DNA from: Clostridium sp. NkU-1
GTDB lineage: Bacteria > Bacillota_A > Clostridia > Lachnospirales > Lachnospiraceae
DNA length: 64,000 bases
Assembly (NCBI GenBank): GCA_001312405.1
Contig: BBDR01000013.1
Span: 68,223 to 132,222 of the forward strand
Direction of reading: 5' to 3'
The translations under genes were made by a program, and so were the position numbers. Of this stretch, positions 45,190 through 54,540 are shown piece after piece (positions within the stretch are counted from its first letter, which is position 1; every line of letters starts with the position of its first letter). Under the pieces are notes generated by a model. It ran no database searches and had not been told where the DNA came from. It was given only the letters and a program-made list of their open reading frames with translations.

Positions 45190-46189
45190 CAGGTTCTTTT
45201 TTTTAACTGTTCATCCCGGTAGGCAGCGTAGACCTCTAAGAGCTGGGGACGCTTTACAACCTCGATTTTTTTTGAAAAATATTGTGAACATGGGTTTTTG
45301 CTGTTCCAAGGGAGATGTATAAATCCTCGCTTATTTCCTGGTTGGTTTTATCCATAAGAAGCACTCTCAGTATTTCCCTCTCTCTTGCGGTAAGATGGTA
45401 AGCCTCGCTAAAGCGGTACAGAATGCTTTCTTCTATATCAGAGGGCAGGTTTCCCCGGGTATGGCTGGTCACCTCTGATACAATGGTATTATTTTTTTTA
45501 ATAATATCTTTAAGTAGTACATAAGGTATGCGGCAGAAAATATGGCATAGATAAGATATAGGATGTCGGAGGTAAAACTCCTGTTATTCATATTAATATA
45601 ATATTTTGAATAGGTATCAAAGTTAAAAATCACAATGGTATCTTCGGCAATGATGGAGATATTCATGATGACCGTAATGAAAAAAAAGTATTTTGCACCA
45701 TTTATAGAAAGGATCCTGATATTCCTCAGGGTTCTTTTTTATTATCCCGAAACATTCTGCACCTAAATAAGTGTTGTAAAGCTGGCTGGGGAGGAAATAG
45801 AGCCATATCTTCCAGGCACTGTTGTCCATGGCCGGTACAAACAGCATGAAAGTCACGTATACCGTTAAAATTACATAATCACGCGGGGTGATTGTTGTGT
45901 TTAACAGGGGTTTGAAAATGGTCAGGCAGCCCAAGGAAAAGATCAGATAGATCAATGTCTTATGGGTTGGAACGATCATAAAAATCCTATTATAATTTCC
46001 TGCAAAATTCCCAAACATTTCTGATGCAAAAATCACAATATCATCTGTTAAAACTACCCCGAATATAATGCCGATCCATAACAGAATCTTTTCCTTCCCA
46101 TTAAAGAAAAGTGAGAAAGACATAAAAAGGATACCGGAGTAGATCGTAATTAAAACAAGATTGTAAATGAAGATAATTCCTTTTTCCAT
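45189..46189 (-). CDS. Membrane-bound LuxR-family regulator, AguR-like (frame-broken)
   Basis: About 332 aa. The N-terminal 240 residues form about six hydrophobic segments starting IIFIYNLVLITIYSGILF; the C-terminus is a LuxR-type helix-turn-helix (YHLTAREREILRVLLMDKTN, QEISEDLYISLGTAKTHVHNIF). Divergent from the agmatine deiminase operon, the same layout as aguR of Enterococcus, a membrane LuxR one-component regulator induced by agmatine. Three breaks, all in A/T runs of eight: near 45681, 45492 and 45274. Corrected, it ends KRPQLLEVYAAYRDEQLKKRT at 45189. Confidence 0.75.
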
Positions 46190-46231
46190 AGTTCCTCCTG
46201 CCTTTTGTTCGTCTGTATGTTGTTCATCATC

Positions 46232-46260
46232 AGTATAGCAAATAAAAAAAGTTTTTTCAA
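46232..46260 (-). promoter_or_regulatory. Promoter of the LuxR-type regulator
   Basis: On the minus strand TTGAAA, 17 bases, TATACT, about 40 bases before the regulator start at 46189. Confidence 0.7.
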
Positions 46261-46291
46261 CTGCAAAATTTTATGAAGAGCCTACTTTTTA

Positions 46292-46388
46292 GTGCATAAT
46301 GCACAAAAGTTTAGGAAGGTTTATGTGGATTAGAGTTAAAAGTGTTATAAAAATCCACCTTTGGTTGCATTCTCAACCGGTGTGAGAA
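46292..46388 (+). promoter_or_regulatory. Dyads in the arcC upstream region (candidate operators)
   Basis: Three inverted repeats lie between the divergent regulator and arcC: GTGCAT-A-ATGCAC (46292-46304), GTGGATT...AATCCAC (46325-46358) and TTCTCA-N7-TGAGAA (46370-46388). Any may be the LuxR-type regulator's site; the first and last have the form of classical dimer operators. Confidence 0.45.
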
Positions 46389-46465
46389 CTGCTATTTTCA
46401 TCTTGTGACGACGCGGTAAAACGCAAATCACGGCAAAACAAAAATCACAAAAGGAGGTTTTACTG

Positions 46466-47410
46466 ATGGCAGAGAAAATAGTCCTTGCCTTAGGCGGAAA
46501 TGCGCTGCAGTCAGGAAAAGGAGAAGCAACTGCTGGAGCGCAGCTTGAAGTCGTTCATAAGACTTGCGAGTACATAGCAGAACTAAATGAGCGTGGCTAT
46601 GAGATGGCCATTGTACATGGGAACGGACCTCAGGTAGGAAGAATTTTGCTGGCATCTGAAACTGCAAAAGATGTAACACCGCCTATGCCGTTTGACGTGT
46701 GCGGGGCAATGTCCCAGGGTTATATCGGGTATCATCTGCAGCAGAGTCTGAAATATGCACTCAATAAGAGGAATCAGAACTTCCCTGTTGTCACCATCGC
46801 TACCCAGATGATTGTAGATGAACATGATCCTGCTTTTCACGATCCAACCAAACCCATCGGACCCTTTTATACAAAAGAAGAGGCTCACGCTCTTAAAGAA
46901 GAAAAGGGATACGTTATGAAAGAGGATGCCGGCCGAGGATACCGCAGGGTGGTTGCATCTCCTATTCCTAAAAAGATCGTGGAGATTGAGGCGGTAAAAG
47001 AATTATGGCCAAAGGCAATTGTTATTACCTGCGGAGGAGGCGGAATTCCGGTTATTGAGGATCCAACCGGCGCTCTCCATGGAACAGCAGCAGTGATTGA
47101 TAAGGATTTTGCAGCAGAGCTTCTGGCAGAACAGGTGAATGCAGACATTCTGATGATTTTAACAGAGGTGGAAAAGGTGGCAGTTAATTATAATAAGCCG
47201 GATCAGAAGAATCTGGACCATCTCAGCCTTATGGAAGCTGACCGGTATTGTAAGGAAGGGCAGTTTGCTCCGGGAAGCATGCTTCCAAAGGTTCAGGCAG
47301 CCATGAAGTTTGTAAGATCCAATCCGTCAAAACGGGCGATCATCACCTCCCTTGATAAAGCGGTTGAAGCGCTGGAGGGGAAAACAGGCACTATATTCAC
47401 ATTTAACTGA
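46466..47410 (+). CDS. arcC: Carbamate kinase
   Basis: Makes ATP from carbamoyl phosphate and ADP, the energy-yielding end of agmatine fermentation; 314 aa, intact. LALGGNALQ at the front, VHGNGPQVG and the loop CGGGGIPV are family motifs. AAAGGAGG precedes the ATG. First of four genes. The order arcC-ptcA-aguD-aguA differs from the enterococcal aguBDAC order. Confidence 0.94.
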   Translation: MAEKIVLALGGNALQSGKGEATAGAQLEVVHKTCEYIAELNERGYEMAIVHGNGPQVGRILLASETAKDVTPPMPFDVCGAMSQGYIGYHLQQSLKYALNKRNQNFPVVTIATQMIVDEHDPAFHDPTKPIGPFYTKEEAHALKEEKGYVMKEDAGRGYRRVVASPIPKKIVEIEAVKELWPKAIVITCGGGGIPVIEDPTGALHGTAAVIDKDFAAELLAEQVNADILMILTEVEKVAVNYNKPDQKNLDHLSLMEADRYCKEGQFAPGSMLPKVQAAMKFVRSNPSKRAIITSLDKAVEALEGKTGTIFTFN

Positions 47411-47444
47411 TTAACAATAAAAATTTATATAAGGAGACTTTGCC

Positions 47445-48473
47445 ATGAAAGCAAACGGAATTACACATTTTATTGACACCAACGATTTCACCAAGGAGCA
47501 GCTCTTAGACATCATCGAATTGTCCCTGGCAATTAAAAGAAGCATCAAGGCAGGCTATAATCCTCCTCTGTTAAAAGGAAAAACACTGGGAATGATTTTC
47601 CAGCAGTCCTCAACAAGAACCCGGGTTTCCTTTGAAACGGCTATGGAACAGCTTGGCGGACATGCCCAGTACTTAGGACCTGGCATGATCCAGCTCGGCG
47701 GACATGAGACCATCGGCGATACAGGAAGAGTGCTTTCCCAGCTGATCGATGTGGTAATGGCCAGAGTTATCGAGCACAACACAGTGGTAGAGTTAGCGAA
47801 AGCCTGCACCATTCCTGTATTAAACGGTATGAGTGATTACAATCATCCGACCCAGGAAATCGGCGATCTTTGTACCATTGTAGAACACCTTCCAAGAGGA
47901 AGAAAGCTGGAAGACTGCAAGGTTGTTTTCGTAGGCGACGGAACACAGGTATGTGCTTCTCTTGGATTTATCACCACAAAGCTTGGTATGCATTTCGTTC
48001 ATTACGGGCCAAAGAACAACCAGCTTTTAGAAGAGCACAAAAAGATCATGGAGGAAAACTGCAGGATTTCCGGCGGTACATGGGAAGTGACTGATAACCG
48101 TGACAGCGTAAAGGGAGCAGATTTCATTTACACGGACGTGTGGTATGGACTATATGAAAACGAGACTCCAAAGGAAGAACGCGTTGCTACTTTTAAGGAT
48201 TACCAGGTAAACAGAGATTTAATGTCTCTTGGAAATATCGGCTGCAAATTCATGCACTGCCTGCCTGCTACCAGGGGGGAAGACGTAACCGATGAAGTGC
48301 TTGACAGCGATAGCTCCATTGCATTCTTAGAGGCAGGAAACCGCCTGACAGCAATGAGAGGTCTGCTTGTTTACCTTACACAGTATCAGAGAGATCAGGC
48401 TCCAAGTGAGCTTCAGATCGCAGCAGCAAAGGAACAATTAGAGAAATTCATGGATGATAGAAATATCAGATAG
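47445..48473 (+). CDS. ptcA: Putrescine carbamoyltransferase
   Basis: Phosphorolysis of N-carbamoylputrescine to putrescine and carbamoyl phosphate; 342 aa, intact. The carbamoyl-phosphate site is [10 protein letters not shown], with HPTQEIGD and [15 protein letters not shown] further on. Ornithine carbamoyltransferase is very similar; the assignment to putrescine rests mainly on its place between carbamate kinase and agmatine deiminase, and on the C-terminal extension [20 protein letters not shown] typical of the putrescine enzyme. AAGGAGAC precedes the ATG. Confidence 0.88.
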   Translation: MKANGITHFIDTNDFTKEQLLDIIELSLAIKRSIKAGYNPPLLKGKTLGMIFQQSSTRTRVSFETAMEQLGGHAQYLGPGMIQLGGHETIGDTGRVLSQLIDVVMARVIEHNTVVELAKACTIPVLNGMSDYNHPTQEIGDLCTIVEHLPRGRKLEDCKVVFVGDGTQVCASLGFITTKLGMHFVHYGPKNNQLLEEHKKIMEENCRISGGTWEVTDNRDSVKGADFIYTDVWYGLYENETPKEERVATFKDYQVNRDLMSLGNIGCKFMHCLPATRGEDVTDEVLDSDSSIAFLEAGNRLTAMRGLLVYLTQYQRDQAPSELQIAAAKEQLEKFMDDRNIR

Positions 48474-48483
48474 GGGGAAAATT

Positions 48484-49846
48484 ATGTCTGAAGCGCCAAA
48501 GAAAAAGTTTCGGTTAATTGATGCCATAATGACGGTAATATGCGTTGTATTTGTGGCAGAAGCAGCAAGTCCGGTGGCAGCCATTGGTAATTCCCAGTAT
48601 TTCTGGTGGATCTTCCTCTTAATAGCATTTTTGCTGCCATATGGCTTGATCTCCTCAGAACTGGGGACAACCTATGAGGGTGACGGTGGATTGTATGACT
48701 GGGTGTCAAAAGCCTTTGGTAAAAAAATGGGGAGGAAGGGTGTCCTGGTACTACTGGATCAACTTTCCGCTTTGGATGGCTTCTTTGGCGCTTATGTTCC
48801 CCGAGGTCATTAATCTTTTGACCGGAGGACAACTGGGATTTTTCCCGTCCCTGGTCATAGAGCTTGCTTTTGTATGGATCATTGTTTTTATCAGCTTTTA
48901 TTCGGTTTGTGACAGTACGTGGATCTTAAACGGGGCGGCTGTGATAAAGATCCTCATAGCTTTAATCCTGGGATGCCTTGGTATCTATGGTGCGGTTACT
49001 CATGGAGTTGCCAACGAATACACCTTAGCTTCAATGATTCCAAACTTTAATTTAAACAGCCTGTCCTACATATCAGTTATTTTATTTAACTGCCTTGGCT
49101 TTGAGGTTGTTTGTACCTTTGCGGATGATATGGAAAATCCTAAGAAGCAGATTCCCCAGGCCATTATTGCAGGCGGTATTGTCATTGCAGCTATCTATAT
49201 CTTTATGGCATTCGGAATCGGTGTTGCGATTCCGGCTGATCAGATCAGTACCAGTACCGGATTGGTTGCAAGTGTCCAGCTTTTGACCGGCAGCACCAGA
49301 GGAATCATTGTAACAGTCGTTGCCATTGGTTTCCTGCTTACGCTTTTTGGAAATATGGTTTCCTGGTCACTGGGAGTAAACAATGTTGCGGCTTATTCAG
49401 CAGAGAATGGAGATATGCCGGCGGTATTTAAGATAAGAAGCAAAAAGAATGATATGCCCATTGGCGCCTCCATCATGAATGGCCTGGTAGCCAGCACGGT
49501 TTTAATCATTGCTCCCTTAATACCCAATCAGGATCTGTTCTGGTGCTTCTTCGCATTGAATCTGGTTATGTTTTTGCTTTCCTATATACCTGTATTTCCG
49601 GCATTCTTAAAGCTTAGAAAGATAGACCCGGATACAGAACGGCCCTTTAGAGTTCCGGGAAGCGATGGCTTTTTAAAGGTTTTAGCAACCGTTCCAATGA
49701 TACTGATCATCGTTGCGCTGATCTTCACCGCTGTTCCTTTAAGCTTTGATCCGGAGACTCTGGAAGCAGTTCTTCCGATCACCATTGGGGCAGTGATATT
49801 CCTTATACTTGGCGAGCTGATTGTAAACAGAAAAAGAGATAAATAA
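48484..49846 (+). CDS. aguD: Agmatine/putrescine antiporter, APC family (frame-broken)
   Basis: About 453 aa membrane exchanger with some 12 hydrophobic segments, importing agmatine for putrescine. The front MTVICVVFVAEAASPVAAIG and the segment LFNCLGFEVVCTFADDMENP are APC-family features. One extra A in the A7 at 48720-48726 breaks it; corrected FGKKWGGRVSWYYWINFPLW. Start ATG 48484 with AGGGGG upstream, eleven bases after ptcA. Confidence 0.87.
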
Positions 49847-49865
49847 GAAAGAGAAGGGATAAATT

Positions 49866-50966
49866 ATGGCAAAGAGAATTGAGAACACAACTCCAAAGCA
49901 GGATGGATACCGCATGCCTGCAGAGTTTGAAGAGCAGGAACAGATTTGGATGCTATGGCCAGAAAGACCGGACAACTGGAGAAACGGCGCAAAGCCTGCA
50001 CAGGCTGTATTCACTGAGGTTGCGAAAGCCATCCTTTCGTTTGAGCCGGTTACCGTTTGCGTATCCCCGGCACAATTTCAGAACTGCCGCGCTCATCTTC
50101 CAGCTGAAATCCGGGTGGTTGAAATGACAAGCAATGACTCCTGGATCCGTGACTGCGGACCTACCTTTGTTATCAATGATAAAGGCGGCATCAGAGGCTG
50201 CGACTGGACCTTTAATGCATGGGGCGGCCTGGTAGACGGACTTTACTTCCCATGGGATCAGGATGATCTTGTGGCCCATAAGGTATGTGAAATAGAAGGA
50301 ATTGATTCCTATCGTACCGAAGGCTTTGTTCTGGAAGGCGGTTCTTTCCATGTAGATGGAGAAGGAACCATTATTACAACAGAAATGTGCCTGTTAAGTG
50401 AGGGAAGAAATCCTCATATGACAAAAGAGGATATTGAAGGAATGTTTGATGAATACTTAAACTGCCAGAAGGTTATCTGGATTAAGGATGGCATTGATCC
50501 CAACGAAACCAATGGACATGTTGACGATGTTGCCCAGTATGTAAAACCAGGAGAGGTTGCCTGTATCTGGACTGAGGATGAAGAGAATCCTTTCTATAAA
50601 GAAGCTCAGGCAGCTTATAAAACATTATCCGAAGCAGTAGACGCAAAGGGCCGTAAATTAAAGGTACATAAGCTTTGCCTGACTAAGAAGCCGGTTCTGC
50701 TTCATGGCGCAGAAGCCATTGATATGGTAGAAGGAACTCTTCCAAGAGAGGACGGCGAGGTTTCCATCGCTTCCTATATGAATTTCCTGGTCGTAAACGG
50801 AGGCGTGATCGTTCCCCAGTATGGCGATGAAAACGATGCGCTGGCCTTACAGCAGATCCAGGAAATGTACCCGGACCGCAAAGTAGTTGGAGTACGTACC
50901 GAAGAGGTTGCATTTGGGGGCGGAAATATCCACTGCATTACCCAGCAGCAGCCAAAAGCAAAATAA
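49866..50966 (+). CDS. aguA: Agmatine deiminase
   Basis: Hydrolyses agmatine to N-carbamoylputrescine and ammonia; 366 aa, intact. It shows NDSWIRDCGPTF, LEGGSFHVDGEGTIITTE, NGHVDDVAQYV and the catalytic Cys near the end in GGGNIHCITQQQP. GAGAAGGG precedes the ATG. Last gene of the operon; terminator follows. Confidence 0.95.
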   Translation: MAKRIENTTPKQDGYRMPAEFEEQEQIWMLWPERPDNWRNGAKPAQAVFTEVAKAILSFEPVTVCVSPAQFQNCRAHLPAEIRVVEMTSNDSWIRDCGPTFVINDKGGIRGCDWTFNAWGGLVDGLYFPWDQDDLVAHKVCEIEGIDSYRTEGFVLEGGSFHVDGEGTIITTEMCLLSEGRNPHMTKEDIEGMFDEYLNCQKVIWIKDGIDPNETNGHVDDVAQYVKPGEVACIWTEDEENPFYKEAQAAYKTLSEAVDAKGRKLKVHKLCLTKKPVLLHGAEAIDMVEGTLPREDGEVSIASYMNFLVVNGGVIVPQYGDENDALALQQIQEMYPDRKVVGVRTEEVAFGGGNIHCITQQQPKAK

Positions 50967-51002
50967 AAGGATTCACACACATCTCCTCGAATGTATGCAA
51001 AG

Positions 51003-51040
51003 GGGCTGTTGCACTTGCCGCAACAGCCCTTGTAATTTTT
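51003..51040 (+). terminator. Terminator after aguA
   Basis: GGGCTGTTGC and GCAACAGCCC pair perfectly around ACTTGCC, followed by TTGTAATTTTT. Confidence 0.85.
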
Positions 51041-51045
51041 ATGGG

Positions 51046-52212
51046 TTAATTTTCTTCCTTGGGAGGTTCTGGCGGAATGAAATTTTCAGGGATTCCAGGA
51101 TCTCTCATATCATAAATCCGGTTATACTCCTTTGTCTCCTGGTTTTTAAGAGTCTCGGAACGGTTCATGGTAAGGAATTTAGTCAGCTCGTAGCAGCTGA
51201 CCCAGATCTCGTTGTTCCCTTCCTTCTGAGACTCATCAAAAATGAGCTGAAGTCCAAAGTGGAGATGGGGTTCATTAATATTATTGGTATTTTCATTCCG
51301 GCTGTATCCGGTACGGCCAGATAACCGATCACATCTCCTGCTGTAACAATGCTTCCCTTGCTTAAGGATTTGTGATAAGGGTAATTCTTTCTTAAATGGG
51401 CGTAATAATAATACCGTTTTCCATCAAAGCTGCGGATTCCCAAACGCCATCCCCCGTACTGGTTCCAGCCGATGGCCTCCACATAGCCGCTTTCCACTGC
51501 AATTACGGGAGTTCCTACCTGCCCCATCATATCATGCCCTAAATGCTGCCGTCTGTAGCCATAAGAGCGCGCGACTCCAAAATCATCAAAATCATTATAG
51601 GGAAAGTTCTTGGCAATGGGGGAAAAGCCTTTCAGCCCATACTTCTTTACCCAAACCTTATCCGGATCCTGGCTGCCGTCAGGAAGGAGGGCAGGAGTGG
51701 CGTAAAGGGGAGCATTCTGAGAGGGAATCTGAATCTCATACTGGCCTACAAGGCCATCTAAAACAGCTCCATAGGCTTCTCTGTAATAGGAATAATAGTT
51801 CATTTTTGCAGTCAGTTCTTCCATAGTTTTGCCGGCAAGAAGCTGTTCCGCAAGTCCATCTAAGTCTTTGGTGGAATATCTGGAAAAATCCCCTCCATAC
51901 TTGGCGCCTAGATAAGCAAGTAAATCCACCCAGTTTAAATGAGGCTCAGACTGACAGGTGTTGACATCATAACGGAAGGCCTCCTGCATGGCCTTTGAGG
52001 TCACATCAAAATCCACCCATTTAATGAATTTTTTTTGCTTCTGAGGGACTGGCGTCTTTGCCCTGATTTACAACAGGAAATGAGAGCTTTCCGCCTGGGG
52101 ATATAAAAAACAAGGAGATCAGAAGAAATGTCAGAATGATGACTTCTATGTAAATAATGATATGGTGTCGGGATACATTGGAAAGTTTGATATCTTTTTT
52201 TAATAGGTTCAT
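51046..52212 (-). CDS. M23-family (LytM) membrane-anchored peptidase (frame-broken)
   Basis: Probable peptidoglycan endopeptidase or scaffold of about 388 aa. Transmembrane anchor at residues 17-36 (IIIYIEVIILTFLLISLFFI). M23 metal ligands are present: HLGHDMMG and, after frame correction, HLHFGLQLIF, so it should be active. Two breaks: an extra base in the T8 at 52029-52036 (corrected EAKKFIKWVDFDV), and a missing G near 51320 (corrected GYLGRTGYSRNENTNN). The start at 52212 is chosen because AAGGAG lies eight bases before it. Possibly sporulation-linked like other clostridial anchored M23 proteins; this is inference. Confidence 0.83.
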
Positions 52213-52260
52213 AAGCGTTCTCCTTGTCATTCCATGGCATGATTTACTAAATAAAGGCAA

Positions 52261-52322
52261 GCCAGGCCCGGTCTGAATGCAGCAGATCAGCCGTTCGATG
52301 AGCCGCCAGGTGGGTCGAACTT
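52261..52322. other. GC-rich structured intergenic stretch
   Basis: Inside the 305-base gap between the M23 and alcohol dehydrogenase genes, GGTCTG/CAGATC and GTTCGA/TCGAAC form two adjacent hairpins, more GC-rich than their surroundings. I do not recognise an RNA family. The rest of the gap is AT-rich and shows nothing else. Confidence 0.3.
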
Positions 52323-52517
52323 CTTACATATGAAAAAGGAAAGCAGATTACTAGGGCTTTCCTATATAAGATATGCAAAGACATTAAAAAAATATGAAGG
52401 GAAACAGGGGAGAGAATCGATATTGGAAAAAATAATTGTTCGTGGTATAATCCCTATTGAGAATATAAATGATGCGGAAAATGAGGACTTAGACCGCAGC
52501 GGAAAGTGAGGCTGAGA

Positions 52518-53706
52518 ATGAATAATTTCGAGTATTGTGTACCTACAAGGGTGATATTCGGCCGTGATGCCCATAAAAAGGCAGGAGCCATCATTTCTGA
52601 ATATGGATTCCGTAAGATCATGATCCATTATGGAGGCGGCAGCGTAAAGAAAAGCGGCCTGCTTGGACTGGTGGAAGAATCCTTAAGAGAGCATGGAATA
52701 GAGTATGTTCTTTTTGGCGGAGTACAGCCAAATCCGGTTTTATCCCTGGCAAAAGAAGGCATGGAACTATGCAGAAGGGAAAATGTGGAGTTTATCCTGG
52801 CAGTTGGAGGCGGAAGTGTCATTGATTCGGCCAAGTGCATTGCTGACGGAACACCAAATCCGGAAGTCGATCCGTGGAAATTCTTTTTAAAGGAAGAGGT
52901 TCCTGTAAAAGCCCTTCCCCACGGCAACATTCTTACCCTGTCCGCTTCGGGAAGTGAGACAAGCTTATCCTGCGTTATCACAAAGGAAGAGGGGGACTTG
53001 AAGCGAGGGTTCAACAGCCAGACTCATCGTCCTTTGTTTGCTATCTGCAATCCGGAGCTGACTTTTTCTGTTAACAAATTTCAGACCGGATGCGGAACCG
53101 TGGACATTATGATGCACACCCTGGAACGGTATCTGGGAGGGACCACAAAGGACACGCCTTTGACCGACCGGATCGCAGAAGGTCTTTTGACCTCTGTTAT
53201 GGAAGCGGGAGCTGTGGCGGACAAAAATCCAGAGGATTATGAGGCCCGGGCCACTCTTATGTGGGCAGGCAGCCTTTCCCATAATGAGCTTACCGGTCTG
53301 GGAAGGGAGTTTATGATGCAGGTTCACCAACTGGAGCACGAGCTGTCCGGGATGTATCCGGCTATTGCTCATGGCGCCGGATTGTCTGCCCTGTTCTGTT
53401 CCTGGGCCAGGTACGTATGCGAAACCGATCCCATGAGGTTTGCCCAGCTGGCTGTCCGGGTAATGAATGTGGAAATGAACTTTGAAGAACCTTTAAAAAC
53501 AGCTCTTAATGGGATCAGCAGACTGGAAGAATTTTTTTAAGGGCCTTGGAATGCCTGTCAGCTTAAGAGAATTGAATGCGGGGATAAAGGAAACGGATTT
53601 AGAAGTTCTGGCGGATAAATGCTCCTTTTACGGAACCAGAACCTTGCCCGGAATCCGGTCCTTGGGGAAACCAGAGATGATTGATGTGTACCGGCTGGCG
53701 TTTTAG
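52518..53706 (+). CDS. Iron-containing alcohol dehydrogenase (frame-broken)
   Basis: YqhD/butanol-dehydrogenase-type NAD(P) oxidoreductase of about 395 aa. NAD motif GGGSVIDSAKCIADG; metal ligands in TVDIMMHTLERYL and HQLEHELSGMYPAIAHGAG. One extra base in the T7 at 53531-53537 truncates it; with six T it reads RLEEFFKGLGMPVSLREL. Start taken as ATG 52518; a GTG at 52506 is in frame and both have weak ribosome sites. Monocistronic; substrate unknown. Confidence 0.88.
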
Positions 53707-53724
53707 GATTTTAAGCAGCATAGA

Positions 53725-53797
53725 AGCGGCCTGCTTTGATCAGATCAAAACGATATTAATAAAGAATACCGTTTAGATAATGATCAGGCAGGCCGCT
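53725..53797. terminator. Long inverted repeat / terminator
   Basis: AGCGGCCTGC (53725-53734) pairs exactly with GCAGGCCGCT (53788-53797); inside it TTTGATC-A-GATCAAA forms a further hairpin. It overlaps the 3' end of the small minus-strand ORF. Likely terminates the alcohol dehydrogenase transcript. Confidence 0.55.
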
Positions 53798-53923
53798 CAT
53801 TTGTGCCAGCATGGTCTTCAATGAAAGAAAATCGGGGCAGGATAACATCCAATCTCCGATCTTGGTTTTGGCTTTACAGCTTGTGTCTTTGCAATTTTTC
53901 AAATATGGTCTTATATATCTCAT
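53756..53923 (-). CDS. Small hypothetical protein (55 aa)
   Basis: Minus-strand ORF starting MRYIRPYLKNCKDTSC with AAGGTG upstream and ending LPDHYLNGILY. Not recognised. It lies downstream of, and in the same direction as, the Cys-containing protein at 53998-54294. Its 3' end shares the inverted repeat at 53725-53797, which makes its coding status uncertain. Confidence 0.35.
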   Translation of the reverse strand: MRYIRPYLKNCKDTSCKAKTKIGDWMLSCPDFLSLKTMLAQMSGLPDHYLNGILY

Positions 53924-53997
53924 AAAATCACCTTACCTTTCTGTTTGGCAGCGAGGTAAAGGGGATATAATATCCTGATATTTTCTACGGGCCTTCA

Positions 53998-54294
53998 CTA
54001 ACATTTATAGCAGCCCATTTTGCATATATTCGTTACAATCGCCCTTGCTTCCTCTTTTTCCCCTTCTTTGCAAAAGGGTTTGAAAATGGAGACCATGGTT
54101 ATGGCATTTTGCGGGGGGCGGGTCATAAGGAAGGAATTGCAGATAAAGTGGAAGTTGATTCCCCTGGCTTCCTGAGTGGCTACCAGGTAGGGCTTGTAGG
54201 TTGCACCCCTTAATTCCCTGGTGGCTTCAAAGAAGATGGCCAGGTCCTTACAGTTTACATCGCGGTAGGGGGTAAAATTGCCTGGGCAGCACAT
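53998..54294 (-). CDS. Small Cys-rich hypothetical protein (98 aa)
   Basis: Clear ribosome site AAAGGAG nine bases before the ATG at 54294. Eight Cys, including MCCPGN at the start and ICKMGCYKC at the end, suggest metal binding, but no family is recognised. No signal peptide. The 54295-54540 gap towards the AraC gene holds only promoter-like AT-rich sequence. Confidence 0.6.
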   Translation of the reverse strand: MCCPGNFTPYRDVNCKDLAIFFEATRELRGATYKPYLVATQEARGINFHFICNSFLMTRPPQNAITMVSIFKPFCKEGEKEEARAIVTNICKMGCYKC

Positions 54295-54540
54295 ATAAGA
54301 AACTCCTTTGCCATTTCTATTGTTATATCATATGCGGCTCCGGGGACGAGCGTGAGCCACTTTCATCATTTGCTTTCAATTATGAAAAGATGATTTGTCA
54401 TATAGTTAAGATATGGTGACTTGGTTTCTTGCGGAACTTGACCTGATGACACAGGAAAAAAATGACCAAAACATCTGTATTTCGTATAGATTTATGTTAA
54501 AATATACCATAAGAAGATACAATTAAAGGAAGAAAAAGGT

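Noticed and set aside
47445..48473. Ornithine carbamoyltransferase (arginine deiminase pathway)
   Set aside because: No arcA is nearby; the gene lies between carbamate kinase and agmatine deiminase with an agmatine-type antiporter, which favours the putrescine enzyme.
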